Assembly (NCBI GenBank): GCA_002211745.1
Contig: CP022114.1
Location: 496,001-560,000, forward strand
DNA from: Kluyvera genomosp. 3
GTDB lineage: Bacteria > Pseudomonadota > Gammaproteobacteria > Enterobacterales > Enterobacteriaceae
Direction of reading: 5' to 3'
Length of the DNA: 64,000 bases
Of this stretch, positions 39,801 to 49,963 are shown piece after piece. The notes under the pieces are model-generated. The model did not search any database. It worked only from the letters and a program-made list of their open reading frames with translations, and was not told the origin of the DNA. Numbering within the stretch: position 1 is the stretch's first letter; each line of letters begins with the position of its first letter. Position numbers and translations under genes: made by a program.

Positions 39801-41266
39801 ATCGTCACCCATCGAGCCGACGGCTTCCTGACCGTTTTCGCCGAGTACGCGAATCACGGAATCCAGCTCTTCAGCGCTGTAGTTAAACTGTTTCTGGTAG
39901 CTGGCAAGGGTATCGTCGTCCAGCTCACGGCTGCCCACCTGATCGTCGGCCAGATCTTCAAACGGCACCAGACGGCGAACGTTTTTCTCCATCCACTCTT
40001 TGTACGGATGGCGGCTTTTCAGATCGTTGTCGGTTTCGGCAGAGTGCAGAATGCGGCCGCTGCGGGTGTCGATAACCATCAGCTCGCCTGGGCCGACGCG
40101 GCCTTTTTCCACCACTTCGTCAGGCTGGTAGTCCCAGATCCCGACTTCAGAGGCGCAGGTGATGAGTTTGTCTTTGGTAATGACGTAGCGCGCCGGGCGC
40201 AGGCCGTTACGGTCGAGGTTACAGGCGGCGTAGCGGCCATCAGACATGACGATCCCTGCCGGGCCGTCCCACGGCTCCATGTGCATGGAGTTAAAGTCGA
40301 AGAACGAACGCAGGTCCGGATCCATATCCGGGTTGTTCTGCCAGGCCGGTGGTACCAGCAGACGCATGGCGCGGATGATGTCCATCCCGCCCGCCAGCAG
40401 CAGCTCAAGCATGTTATCCATGGAGCTGGAGTCGGAGCCGGTTTCGTTGACGAACGGCGCGGCGTCGTGCAGGTCAGGGATCAGCGGCGTCTGGAACTTA
40501 TAGGTACGCGCGCGCGCCCACTGACGGTTACCGGTGATGGTGTTGATTTCGCCGTTGTGCGCCAGGTAGCGGAACGGCTGTGCCAGCGGCCAGCGGGGCA
40601 CGGTGTTGGTGGAGAAGCGCTGGTGGAACAGGCAGATGGCCGATTCCAGACGCAGGTCCGCGAGGTCCAGGTAGAAGCGCGGCAGATCCGCCGGCATACA
40701 CAGACCTTTATAAATGTTCACCAGATTGGACAGGCTACAAACGTAGAAGTCTTTATCTTGCAGGAGGCGCTTTTCGATACGACGGCGGGCGATAAACAGG
40801 CGGCGTTCCATATCGCGTGGGCGCCAGCCCGCAGGTGCGTTAACGAAAATTTGTTCTATACGAGGCAGAGAGGAGAGGGCGATTTCACCGAGTACACCTT
40901 CGTTGGTGGGCACATCGCGCCAGCCAACAATAGACAGGGTTTCACGCTGCAGTTCTTCTTCTACAACATGGCGGCGGCAGCGGCCAGTTCAGGATCCTTA
41001 TTCAGGAACAGCATCCCAACGGCATAGTTTTTGGCTAAGCGCCAGCCACGTTCTTCAGCAACGATGCGGAAGAAACGGTCAGGTTTTTGCAGCAGCAAGC
41101 CACAACCGTCGCCGGTTTTACCGTCGGCGAGGATCGCACCGCGGTGCTGCATACGGGCCAGTGCGTGTATCGCGGTACGCACTACCTTGTGGCTAGGTTC
41201 GCCTTCTATGTGGGCGATCAGGCCGAAACCACAGTTATCCCTCTCAAGGGATTTATCGTACAACAT
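36808..41266 (-). CDS. gltB: glutamate synthase large subunit GltB (two frameshifts)
   Basis: Large subunit that hydrolyses glutamine and transfers ammonia to 2-oxoglutarate; 1486 residues after repair, the E. coli length. The N-terminal nucleophile Cys is residue 12 (RDNCGFG), exposed by propeptide removal. The FMN-binding synthase domain has [15 protein letters not shown] and the 3Fe-4S ligands are in [12 protein letters not shown]. The C-terminal beta-helix is Gly-rich. One-base losses at GG 40973-40974 and at C 38718; repair joins [13 protein letters not shown] and [13 protein letters not shown]. Long antisense reading frames over it are shadows. Confidence 0.97.
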
Positions 41267-41948
41267 ATCAGTGAACCTCCCCAGGCTCTACGGGACGCCC
41301 CCTTAATCGATTGCGCGCAAGGCACAGCAAGAGCATGGCGACGGGGTATGGCATTCTTTGCCAACCTCGCATTCGCCCTCTTTTATCCTTTTCGCGTAGG
41401 TCACACAAGTTTGAGGACTTGCTTAAGAGGGAATCTCAATTACTGCATAAATATGATGAGCAGGCTGCTCATCCAGAAAGCTTCCAGCGGATTCCCAACT
41501 TATCGGGAATCCGTACATAGGTCAAATGGCAATCTTATTTATCCAAAAATGTGCTATGTGACAATTAACTTTATGAAATATAAGAAAAATACAACTATTT
41601 TTCGGGCTGCTGAACAACGGGGAAGGGCATTGTGAGTGTGATCTGTCTCACTATATGAAAGCGCTGTTTTAATCTACATAAGCTGTTTTAATGATGAAAA
41701 CCAGCATTTAATTCTGGTGTTAAGGCTGTGGGTATAGGATCCCTCTGTTTTTCAACAGACGCTGGATTATTGCAAATAGCGGTGCTGACATAAGCAAAAA
41801 TAATCACTCATGTGGTGAATGAAATTGCAGTAATTTTGATTGATTATGCAATGAAGCAATAGGTCTACATGGCGATTGATCCAGGTCATCGCCGATCGAG
41901 ACTAAAAGTGGCAGGCTTGGCCCTTTCTTCAGGCCGGTCTATCAGATT
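41267..41948. promoter_or_regulatory. gltB-yhcC divergent intergenic region
   Basis: No gene is supported in these 682 bases; a forward open frame across 41087-41635 overlaps gltB and has no ribosome-binding site or recognisable product. The region holds the gltB promoter and a leader of about 260 bases with two hairpins: CGGATTCCC (41488-41496) with GGGAATCCG (41505-41513), and ATGAGCAG (41456-41463) with CTGCTCAT (41465-41472). The AT-rich part nearer yhcC is where Lrp and IHF sites would be expected by analogy with E. coli; I did not map them. Confidence 0.55.
41536..41564 (-). promoter_or_regulatory. gltB promoter
   Basis: On the reverse strand -35 TTGTCA (41559-41564) and -10 TAAATA (41536-41541) are separated by exactly 17 bases. 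The predicted start is near 41529. Confidence 0.6.
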
Positions 41949-42872
41949 ATGCAGTTACAAAAATTAGTCAATATGTTTGGTGGGGATCTTACGCGTCGCT
42001 ACGGCGAAAAGGTCCATAAACTGACGCTGCATGGTGGATTCAGCTGCCCAAACCGCGACGGCACAATTGGCCGCGGCGGCTGCACGTTCTGTAATGTCGC
42101 CTCGTTTGCCGATGAAGCGCAACAGCATAAGTCGATTGCCGACCAGCTGGCGCATCAGGCAAATCTGGTCAACCGCGCAAAACGCTATCTGGCCTATTTC
42201 CAGGCCTATACCAGCACCTTTGCCGAAGTGCAGGTGCTGCGTTCGATGTACCAGCAGGCGGTGAGTCAGGCCAACATCGTCGGTCTGTGCGTTGGCACGC
42301 GCCCGGACTGCGTGCCGGAGGCGGTGCTTGATTTGCTGAGCGAGTATAAAGATCAGGGCTATGAAGTGTGGCTGGAACTGGGGCTGCAAACCGCGCACGA
42401 TAAAACGCTGCACCGAATTAACCGCGGTCACGACTTTGCCTGTTATCAAAATACCACGCGGCTGGCGCGCGAGCGCGGGTTGAAGGTGTGCAGCCACCTG
42501 ATTGTCGGCCTGCCGGGGGAAGGGCAAAGCGAGTGTCTGGAGACGCTCGAGCGGGTTGTGGAGACTGGCGTCGACGGCATCAAGCTACACCCGCTGCATA
42601 TCGTGACGGGCAGCATTATGGCAAAAGCCTGGGAAGCCGGTCGTCTGAACGGTATCGAGCTGGATGAGTACACGGTGACCGCCGGTGAGATGATCCGCCA
42701 TACGCCGCCGGAGGTGATTTACCATCGTATCTCCGCCAGCGCCCGTCGCCCGACGCTGCTGGCGCCGTTGTGGTGTGAAAATCGCTGGACCGGGATGGTT
42801 GAACTGGATAAATACCTCAACGAACACGGTGTACAGGGCTCGGCGTTGGGCGCACCGTGGGTGCAGCCATAG
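41949..42872 (+). CDS. yhcC: YhcC, radical SAM protein (TIGR01212 family)
   Basis: Radical SAM enzyme of 307 residues of unknown reaction. The cluster-binding cysteines are in CPNRDGTIGRGGCTFC near residues 33-48, and the family motifs LCVGTRPDCVP and LELGLQTAHDKTL are present. It is close to identical with E. coli YhcC except for the last few residues (APWVQP). Divergent from gltB. The frame is intact. Confidence 0.95.
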   Translation: MQLQKLVNMFGGDLTRRYGEKVHKLTLHGGFSCPNRDGTIGRGGCTFCNVASFADEAQQHKSIADQLAHQANLVNRAKRYLAYFQAYTSTFAEVQVLRSMYQQAVSQANIVGLCVGTRPDCVPEAVLDLLSEYKDQGYEVWLELGLQTAHDKTLHRINRGHDFACYQNTTRLARERGLKVCSHLIVGLPGEGQSECLETLERVVETGVDGIKLHPLHIVTGSIMAKAWEAGRLNGIELDEYTVTAGEMIRHTPPEVIYHRISASARRPTLLAPLWCENRWTGMVELDKYLNEHGVQGSALGAPWVQP

Positions 42873-42902
42873 CGCATAGCGCCACCTGCTCCTCTGTACA
42901 CA

Positions 42903-42981
42903 TTGCCGGATGGCGGCATCGCCTTATCCGGCCTACAACACGCAATGTAGCCCAGCCAGGCGAAGCGTCGCCGGGAATGGC
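42903..42981. repeat. REP/BIME element between yhcC and arcB
   Basis: TTGCCGGATGGCGGC...GCCTTATCCGGCCTACAA (42903-42938) is a standard REP unit, followed by a second imperfect GC-rich unit (about 42945-42981). Confidence 0.85.
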
Positions 42982-43085
42982 TCCGTGACCCAATTAGCAG
43001 ATAATCCCCGCATTTTTCGCACAACCTACCGCGCCGCGCTCAGAATTGGGTATTATTGAGCGATGATGTCGTTAAGGAACTCCTC

Positions 43086-45422
43086 ATGAAGCAAATCCGT
43101 ATGCTGGCGCAGTATTACGTCGACCTGATGATGAAGCTGGGTCTGGTACGTTTCTCCCTGCTGCTGGCACTCGCGCTGGTGGTGTTGGCGATTGTGGTAC
43201 AGATGGCGGTCACCATGGTGCTGCATGGCCAGGTGGAGAGTATCGACGTGATTCGCTCGATCTTCTTCGGCCTGCTGATCACCCCCTGGGCGGTCTATTT
43301 TCTGTCTGTGGTGGTCGAACAGCTTGAGGAGTCGCGACAGCGCCTGTCCCGGCTGGTAGAAAAGCTGGAAGAGATGCGTGAGCGTGACCTCAAGCTCAAC
43401 GTTCAGCTTAAAGACAACATTTCACAACTTAATCAGGAAATTAGCGATCGCGAAAAAGCTGAGGCCGAGCGACTGGCGACGCTGGAGCAGTTGCGCGTTG
43501 AGGTGCAGGAGCGTGAGGAAACGCAGATTCGCCTTGAACAGCAGTCCTCCTTCCTGCGTTCTTTCCTCGATGCCTCGCCGGATCTGGTTTTCTATCGCAA
43601 TGAAGATAAAGAGTTTTCCGGCTGTAACCGGGCGATGGAGCTGCTGACTGGCAAGAGTGAAAAGCAGCTGATTCACCTGCATCCGGAAGATGTCTACACC
43701 CCGAAGCGGCAGCAAAGGTTATTGAAACCGATGAGAAAGTTTTCCGTCACAACGTCTCGCTGACCTACGAGCAGTGGCTCGATTATCCAGACGGGCGCAA
43801 AGCGTGCTTCGAAATCCGTAAAGTGCCTTACTACGATCGCGTGGGTAAACGCCATGGCCTGATGGGCTTTGGTCGCGATATTACCGAACGCAAGCGCTAT
43901 CAGGATGCGCTGGAGCGCGCCAGCCGCGACAAAACCACCTTTATCTCGACCATCAGCCACGAACTGCGTACCCCGCTCAACGGCATTGTTGGCCTCAGCC
44001 GCATTCTGCTCGACACCAACCTGACGTCGGAGCAGGAAAAATATCTGAAAACGATCCACGTTTCGGCGGTGACGCTGGGCAATATCTTCAACGATATTAT
44101 CGACATGGATAAGATGGAGCGCCGTAAAGTTCAGCTGGATAACCAGGAAGTCGATTTTACCGGCTTCCTTGCCGATCTCGAAAACCTGTCCGGTTTGCAG
44201 GCGCAGCAAAAAGGGCTGCGTTTTGTGATGGAGCCGACGCTGCCTTTGCCGCATAAAGTGATTACCGACGGTACCCGTCTGCGACAGATTCTGTGGAACC
44301 TGATCAGCAACGCCGTTAAATTCACTCAGGAGGGAGCGTGGTCGTGCGCGTGCGCTACGATGCTGGCGATATGCTGCACTTTGAAGTGGAAGACTCCGGT
44401 ATCGGTATCCCTCTGGAAGAGCAGGATAAAATCTTCGCCATGTATTATCAGGTGAAAGACAGTGAGGGCGGCAAGCCCGCCACCGGCACTGGCATTGGCC
44501 TTGCCGTGTCGAAACGTCTGGCGAAAAGCATGGGTGGCGATATTGAGGTTTCCAGTCAACCTGGACACGGTTCGACCTTTATCCTGACGGCACACGCGCC
44601 AGCGGTGGCTGAGGAAGTGGAAGACGCGTTTGACGAAGATGATATGCCGTTGCCGGCGCTGCACGTGCTGCTGGTGGAAGATATCGAGTTGAACGTGATC
44701 GTCGCGCGCTCGGTGCTGGAAAAACTGGGCAACAGCGTTGATGTCGCGATGACCGGTAAGGCCGCGCTGGAGATGTTCACCCCTGGCGAGTATGACCTGG
44801 TGCTGTTGGATATTCAGCTGCCGGATATGACCGGTCTGGACATCGCCCGCGAGCTAACGCGCAAATACCATGCCGATGATCTGCCGCCGCTGGTGGCGCT
44901 GACGGCGAACGTTCTGAAGGACAAAAAAGAGTATCTGGACGCCGGTATGGACGACGTACTGAGTAAACCGCTCTCGGTTCCGGCGTTGACGGCGATGATC
45001 AAGAAGTTCTGGGATACCACTGCAGACGAAGAGGAGAGTACCGTGAGCCAGAGTGATAACGACAAGTCGCAGCAGTTGCTCGATATTGCGATGCTGGAGC
45101 AGTACATCGAACTGGTTGGGCCGAAGCTGATCACCGATGGTCTGGCCGTATTCGAGAAGATGATGCCGGGCTATCTGGCGGTACTGGAATCGAACCTGAC
45201 CGCTCGCGACCAAAAGGGCATTGTCGAAGAAGGCCATAAAATCAAAGGCGCTGCTGGTTCCGTCGGGCTACGTCATCTCCAACAGCTGGGGCAGCAGATT
45301 CAATCCCGGATCTGCCGGCGTGGTGGGATAACGTAGGTGAATGGGTCGAAGAAATGAAATCTGAATGGCAGCACGACGTCGCGGTGCTGAAAGCGTGGGT
45401 TGCCAGTGCAGGAAAAAAATGA
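43086..45422 (+). CDS. arcB: ArcB, aerobic respiration sensor kinase (three frameshifts)
   Basis: Hybrid histidine kinase that senses quinone redox state and phosphorylates ArcA; 779 residues after repair. There are two N-terminal membrane helices (residues about 23-77), a coiled coil, a PAS domain (near 155-270), HisKA with ISHELRTPLNG (His 292 region), the ATPase boxes NAVKF, VEDSGIGIP and GTGIGLAV, a receiver domain with LLDIQLPDMTG, and an Hpt domain with EEGHKIKGAAGSVG. One-base losses at CCCC 43699-43702, GGG 44332-44334 and CCC 45305-45307 break the PAS, ATPase and Hpt regions. The ATG of MKQIRM is chosen over an upstream frame. Confidence 0.96.
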
Positions 45423-45535
45423 CCCCGGCTTGACCGGGGTGCGCGAATACTGCGCCAACACCAGGGAACTGGTGGTTGCGTCAGATGATTGACATGATTT
45501 TGATTTTTTTGACACAACCTGAAATACGATTGCAC
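45413..45535 (-). ncRNA. arcZ: ArcZ small RNA
   Basis: Hfq-dependent small RNA that activates rpoS and represses flhDC, tpx, sdaC and others, and also acts on arcB. The conserved 3' half is clear on the reverse strand: CCCTGGTGTTGGCGCAG, then TATTCGCGCACCCCGG, and the terminator ACCCCGG-TCAAG-CCGGGGT followed by CA and seven T. The 5' end is placed at the GTGC near 45535, about 123 nt in all, close to the 121 nt of E. coli. The 5' half is much less conserved than the processed 3' half. The terminator overlaps the last codons of arcB, as in E. coli. Confidence 0.9.
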
Positions 45536-45542
45536 GCTCAAT

Positions 45543-45548
45543 AAGATA
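45543..45548 (-). promoter_or_regulatory. arcZ -10 element
   Basis: TATCTT on the reverse strand lies 7 bases before the proposed ArcZ 5' end. No good -35 is evident. ArcA controls this promoter in E. coli. Confidence 0.5.
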
Positions 45549-45648
45549 GCAAAACTTAAAATGTTTGTTACGTGAATCAGTAAAATGTGTGAAGCGTAAC
45601 GACTTAATCAGAAATATTAATCAGCGTCAGAGAGTTAGCGAGAACAAG

Positions 45649-46364
45649 ATGGCTTTAAGGAGTATAGCCAGGCTTAAACGTCTGGCCTGGCGGCTGTTGC
45701 TGATGCTGGCGCTATTCTGGGGCGGCGGTATTGCGGTGTTCAGTATTTTGCCGGTGCCATTCTCCGCAGTGATGATTGAGCGCCAGGTGAGTGCCTGGTT
45801 AACGGGGATTTCGGCTACGTTGCCCATTCCGACTGGGTCAACATGGATGAGATTTCACCGTGGATGGGCTGGCGGTGATTGCCGCCGAAGATCAAAAATT
45901 CCCTGACCACTGGGGTTTTGACGTGTCGGCAATTGAAAAGGCGCTGGCGCACAACGAACGTAACGAAAACCGCATTCGCGGTGCCTCGACGCTGTCGCAG
46001 CAGACGGCGAAGAACCTGTTCCTGTGGGATGGGCGTAGCTGGGTGCGTAAGGGCTGGAAGCGGGTCTGACTCTGGGTATGGAGACGGTGTGGAGTAAGAA
46101 ACGTATTTTGACCGTCTACCTGAATATCGCAGAATTTGGCGACGGCATTTTCGGCGTGGAAGCCGCGTCGCAGCGCTATTTCCACAAGCCGGCCAGCAAG
46201 CTGACCATGGCGGAAGCCGCGCTGCTGGCCGCGGTGCTGCCTAACCCGATCCGCTTTAAAGCCAATGCCCCATCCGGGTATGTGCGTAGCCGTCAGGCGT
46301 GGATTTTACGTCAGATGCGCCAGCTCGGCGGGAGGGGTTTATGCGGGATAATAAGCTGTATTAA
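45649..46364 (+). CDS. mtgA: MtgA, monofunctional peptidoglycan glycosyltransferase (four frameshifts)
   Basis: Glycosyltransferase family 51 enzyme that polymerises lipid II into glycan strands; 239 residues after repair. One N-terminal membrane helix; catalytic motifs [14 protein letters not shown] and [30 protein letters not shown]. One-base losses at GGGG 45804-45807, GGG 45866-45868, GGG 46051-46053 and GGG 46330-46332; the repaired end is [12 protein letters not shown]. In K-12 elbB lies between arcB and mtgA; here it is missing and only 226 bases separate them. Confidence 0.94.
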
Positions 46365-46370
46365 CCGTTG

Positions 46371-46448
46371 GCCTGATAAGCATCGCGCCATCAGGCACAG
46401 CACCGTGGTATTGCCGGATGGCGGCGTAAACATCTTATCCGGCCTACA
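46371..46448. repeat. REP/BIME pair between mtgA and npr
   Basis: A REP-like hairpin GCCTGATAAGCATCGCGCC-ATCAGGC (46371-46396) is followed by a standard unit beginning TTGCCGGATGGCGGC and ending TTATCCGGCCTACA (46411-46448). It occupies the place of yrbL in E. coli. Confidence 0.85.
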
Positions 46449-46475
46449 GACTTTGCGTTTGTCGCCGGGCGCCGA

Positions 46476-46748
46476 CTAGTCTTCGTCAAACCCGGCGTTA
46501 AACAGCGCAATCACCGCCGCCAGCGCCTCTTCTTCCTGCGGACCGGTGGCTTCCACTTCAATCTGACGGCCCTTGGCAGAGTCCAGCATCAGCAGTGCGA
46601 TTACGCTATTGGCTTCTGCTTCGGTGCCTTCATCATTGCGCAGCAGCACTTCCGCATCGTAATGCTGCATCAGTTCAAACAGCTTCATCGCCGGGCGCGC
46701 ATGCATGCCCAGCTTGTTGGTGATTTCCACGGTCTGCTTTACGGTCAT
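46476..46748 (-). CDS. npr: NPr, phosphocarrier of the nitrogen PTS
   Basis: HPr-like phosphocarrier of 90 residues that passes phosphate from PtsP (EI-Ntr) to PtsN. The phosphorylated His 16 is in [11 protein letters not shown], and a Ser-46-like region follows ([11 protein letters not shown]). Its start overlaps the end of rapZ by 4 bases (ATGA). Last gene of the rpoN block. Intact. Confidence 0.97.
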   Translation of the reverse strand: MTVKQTVEITNKLGMHARPAMKLFELMQHYDAEVLLRNDEGTEAEANSVIALLMLDSAKGRQIEVEATGPQEEEALAAVIALFNAGFDED

Positions 46749-47598
46749 GATTTGCGTTTTTCCAGCGTCCGATGACGAGATTGCACGTTCTTACCGCGCG
46801 AACGGAAGTAGTCAGCCAGCTGTTCGGCAACATAGACCGAACGGTGCTTACCACCGGTACAGCCAATCGCAACCGTCAGATAGCTACGGTTGTTGGTTTC
46901 CAGCATAGGTAACCATAGCTCAAGATAGCTGCGGGTCTGGTAAATAAAGTTGTGAACTTCAGTGTGCCTGTCGAGGAACGCGGCAACCGGTTTGTCGAGG
47001 CCGGTCATCGGGCGCAGTTTCGGATCCCAGTGCGGGTTTGGCAGGAAGCGCACGTCAAACACGTAATCGGCGTCGATAGGAATACCATGCTTGAAGCCGA
47101 AGGATTCGAACACCATCGTTAGCTCGCGCTCGCGTTTGCCCAGCAGACGGGTGCGCAGCATTTCTGCCAGCTCGTGAACAGACATCTCGGAGGTGTCGAC
47201 AATCAGGTCGGCGCGAGAGCGCAGAGGCTCCAGCAGGTTGCTCTCTTCATCAATCGCGCTTTCCAGCGACAGATTCTTGCTGGAGAGCGGGTGCAGGCGG
47301 CGAGTGTCGCTGTAGCGGCGAATCAGCGTGTTGCGGTCGGCGTCGAGGAACAGCAGCTGCGGGGAAAAGTTCTCCGGCAGGTTTTCCATTGCCCGTTCGA
47401 AGATTTCCGGGTTTCAGGCATGTTACGCACGTCGATACTCACGGCCGCCGAGATTTCGCGGTCGGCCAGCGTCTTTGCCAGCTCTGGCAGCAACACTACC
47501 GGCAGGTTATCAACGCAGTAGAAGCCCATATCTTCCAGCGCCCTCAGGGCCACTGATTTTCCCGAGCCAGAGCGGCCGCTGACGATCATCAGTACCAT
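46745..47598 (-). CDS. rapZ: RapZ, RNase adaptor for GlmZ decay (one frameshift)
   Basis: RNA-binding adaptor that senses glucosamine-6-phosphate and directs RNase E to GlmZ. It has 284 residues after repair, a Walker A motif GRSGSGKS at the N-terminus and the C-terminal domain with [11 protein letters not shown] and the basic tail [10 protein letters not shown]. One base is lost at GGG 47409-47411; repair gives [19 protein letters not shown]. Between ptsN and npr, as in E. coli. Confidence 0.96.
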
Positions 47599-47631
47599 GT
47601 ACCGTTTCTCCTCAGTACGATGTGATGTCCA

Positions 47632-48120
47632 TTACGCATCATCGTGGGTTTCCGTATCGGTGATGATTTGATACAGCTCTTCGTCGCTCTGCGCGGCGCG
47701 CAAGCGGCGGCAAATGGTTTTATCTGCCAGACGTTTTGCCACCAGGGAAAGCGTGTGCAGATGGGTTTTAGTCTGGTCAGCCGGTACCAGCAGCGCAAAG
47801 AGTAAATCGACTGGCTGGTTGTCGATAGCGTCGAAGGCGATTGGCGTTTCGAGTTGCACGAACACACCGACCGCACGCAGCGTATCTTCTTCGAGCTTGC
47901 CGTGAGGAATGGCGATGCCGTTGCCGATGCCGGTACTGCCCATTTTTTCACGGGTCAGAATGGCTTCGAACACCACCTGCGGAGGCAGGCTAAGCTGTTT
48001 CGCCGCCAGCTCGCTGATGATTTCCAGCGCACGTTTTTTACTCTGACAGTGCACAGCACTGCGGGTACATTCCTGGTTAAGGACATTGCTCAGTTGTAGA
48101 GCCGAATCGTTATTTGTCAT
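47632..48120 (-). CDS. ptsN: PtsN, EIIA component of the nitrogen PTS
   Basis: Regulatory EIIA-Ntr of 162 residues that controls K+ transport (TrkA, KdpD), phosphate sensing and other targets by its phosphorylation state. The phosphoacceptor His 73 is in GIAIPHGKLEED. Between hpf and rapZ. Intact, one residue shorter than in E. coli at the C-terminus (ETHDDA). Confidence 0.97.
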   Translation of the reverse strand: MTNNDSALQLSNVLNQECTRSAVHCQSKKRALEIISELAAKQLSLPPQVVFEAILTREKMGSTGIGNGIAIPHGKLEEDTLRAVGVFVQLETPIAFDAIDNQPVDLLFALLVPADQTKTHLHTLSLVAKRLADKTICRRLRAAQSDEELYQIITDTETHDDA

Positions 48121-48175
48121 AATTTCACCTAAGCATCGCCCGATATGCAGGCATATCGGGCGATCGCTCGGACAA

Positions 48176-48463
48176 TCAATGTTGTTTTAGTTTATCTTTG
48201 TGCTTGGTTAACTGTCTCGCCAGTTTATCGATCAAACCGTCGATGGCGGCATACATATCCTGCCCTTCCGCGCTGGCATGAAGTTCGCCGCCGTTCACGT
48301 GCAATGTCGCATCCGAGATGTGCGTCAGTTTCTCCACCTTTAACACAATATGGACCTGATTGATCCTCTCGAAATACTGCTCCAGCTTGCTGAATTTCGT
48401 GGTCACGAATTCGCGCATCGGCTCGGTGATCTCGACGTTGTGTCCAGTGATGTTGAGCTGCAT
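48176..48463 (-). CDS. hpf: Hpf, short ribosome hibernation factor
   Basis: Protein of 95 residues that stabilises 100S ribosome dimers in stationary phase. The sequence begins MQLNITGHNVEITEPMREFV and ends TKHKDKLKQH, the short HPF form. An upstream in-frame start that would run into rpoN is rejected. It follows rpoN by 22 bases. Intact. Confidence 0.97.
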   Translation of the reverse strand: MQLNITGHNVEITEPMREFVTTKFSKLEQYFERINQVHIVLKVEKLTHISDATLHVNGGELHASAEGQDMYAAIDGLIDKLARQLTKHKDKLKQH

Positions 48464-48485
48464 AGTGTCTTCCTTATCAGTTGTG

Positions 48486-49918
48486 TCAGACCAGCTGTTT
48501 ACGCTGGTTAGACGGCGGAATGGATAAAGACTCTCGGTACTTTGCAACGGTGCGCCTTGCCACCATGATACCCTGTTCAGAGAGCATGGTGGTCAGCTTA
48601 CTGTCGCTCAGTGGTTTCGCGGGATTCTCCGCGGCAATCAATTTCTTAACCAGCGCCCGAATGGCCGTGGACGAGGCTTCGCCGCCGCCCTCGGTGCTGA
48701 CGTGGCTGGAGAAGAAATATTTAAGCTCGAAAATGCCCCGTGGGCTATGCAAATACTTCTGCGTGGTAACACGCGAAATGGTGGACTCGTGCATCTCGAC
48801 GGTCTGGGCGATGTCAGCCAGCACCATCGGTTTCATGTACTCTTCGCCAAGGTCGAAAAAGGCCTGCTGTTGCTCGACGATGCAGCGGCTGACGCGCAGC
48901 AGCGTATCGTTGCGGCTCTCAAGACTCTTGATCAGCCATTTGGCTTCCTGCAGGTTACTGCGAATAAACTGGCTGTCGGCATCGTTGCGGGCGTTGTTGC
49001 ACATCCCCGCGTAATGCTGGTTAATCTGCAGGCGCGGAATGCTGTCGGCGTTCAGCTCGACCACCCAGCGATCGTTGACCTTGCGGACCAGCACGTCCGG
49101 AATCACATACTCCGGTTCACCGGTCTGGATCGATTGGCCCGGGCGCGGATCCAGCGATTGGATCAGATCGACCGCTTCTTTCAGTACGTCTTCTTTCAGG
49201 CGGGTGACCCGCATCAGCGAGCGGAAATCGTGGTTAGCGAGCAGATCGAGATGATCGCTGATAATCAGGCGCGCTTCATCCAGACGCGGCGTGTCTGCTG
49301 AAAATTGTGACAGCTGGATCAGCAGACAATCGCGGAGATCTTTGGCGGCTACGCCGACCGGATCGAAGCGCTGGATGCGTTTAAGTACCGCTTCCACTTC
49401 GTCCAGGCCAATTTCGTCGTCGCCGATGCTTTCGCGGATATCTTCGACGGTGACGGTGAGGTAGCCGGTGTCATCCACCGCGTCGACGATCGACGTGGCG
49501 ATCGCCCGGTCGGTATCGGTAAACGGCGTTAACTCTACCTGCCACATCAGGTAATCCTGAAGTGACTGGGTGGTTTCACCCTGATAAACCGGCAGTTCGT
49601 CGTCCTGATAGTCCGCCCGGTACCGGAAGGGGTTCCGGCGGTGTAGATTTCGTCCCAGCTGGCGTCAAGCGGCAGCTCTTCGGGCATGTCCGGCTTTTCC
49701 AGCGCGTCTACGCTGTCCAGCGTTTCGTTATCGACGGTTTCCTGAGTCTCTACTTCATCGTGAAGATCGGTTTGCTCGAGCAGGGGATTGCTCTCCAGCG
49801 CCTGCTGGAGTTCCTGCTGAAGTTCCAGCGTAGACAATTGCAACAGACGAATGGCCTGCTGTAACTGGGGCGTCATGGCAAGCTGTTGGCTGAGCCTTAA
49901 TTGCAAACCTTGCTTCAT
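48486..49918 (-). CDS. rpoN: RNA polymerase sigma-54 factor RpoN (one frameshift)
   Basis: Sigma-54 of 477 residues after repair. It has the Gln/Leu-rich activator region at the N-terminus ([17 protein letters not shown]), an acidic linker, the core-binding region, a helix-turn-helix ([12 protein letters not shown]) and the RpoN box [10 protein letters not shown]. One base is lost at CCC 49616-49618; repair gives [16 protein letters not shown]. It directs nitrogen, formate and other enhancer-dependent genes. Lies between lptB and hpf. Confidence 0.97.
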
Positions 49919-49963
49919 GTTCAGAACGAATATCTCCCGCTAACGTCGATAACCACTACCCTA

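Noticed and set aside
41087-41635. Forward open frame of 182 codons across the gltB start and upstream region
   Set aside because: Half overlaps gltB antisense, the rest crosses the gltB promoter and hairpins; no family resemblance and no start signal.
42903-46448. CRISPR array suggested by repeated hairpins
   Set aside because: The repeats are isolated REP units at irregular distances, without regular spacers or cas genes.
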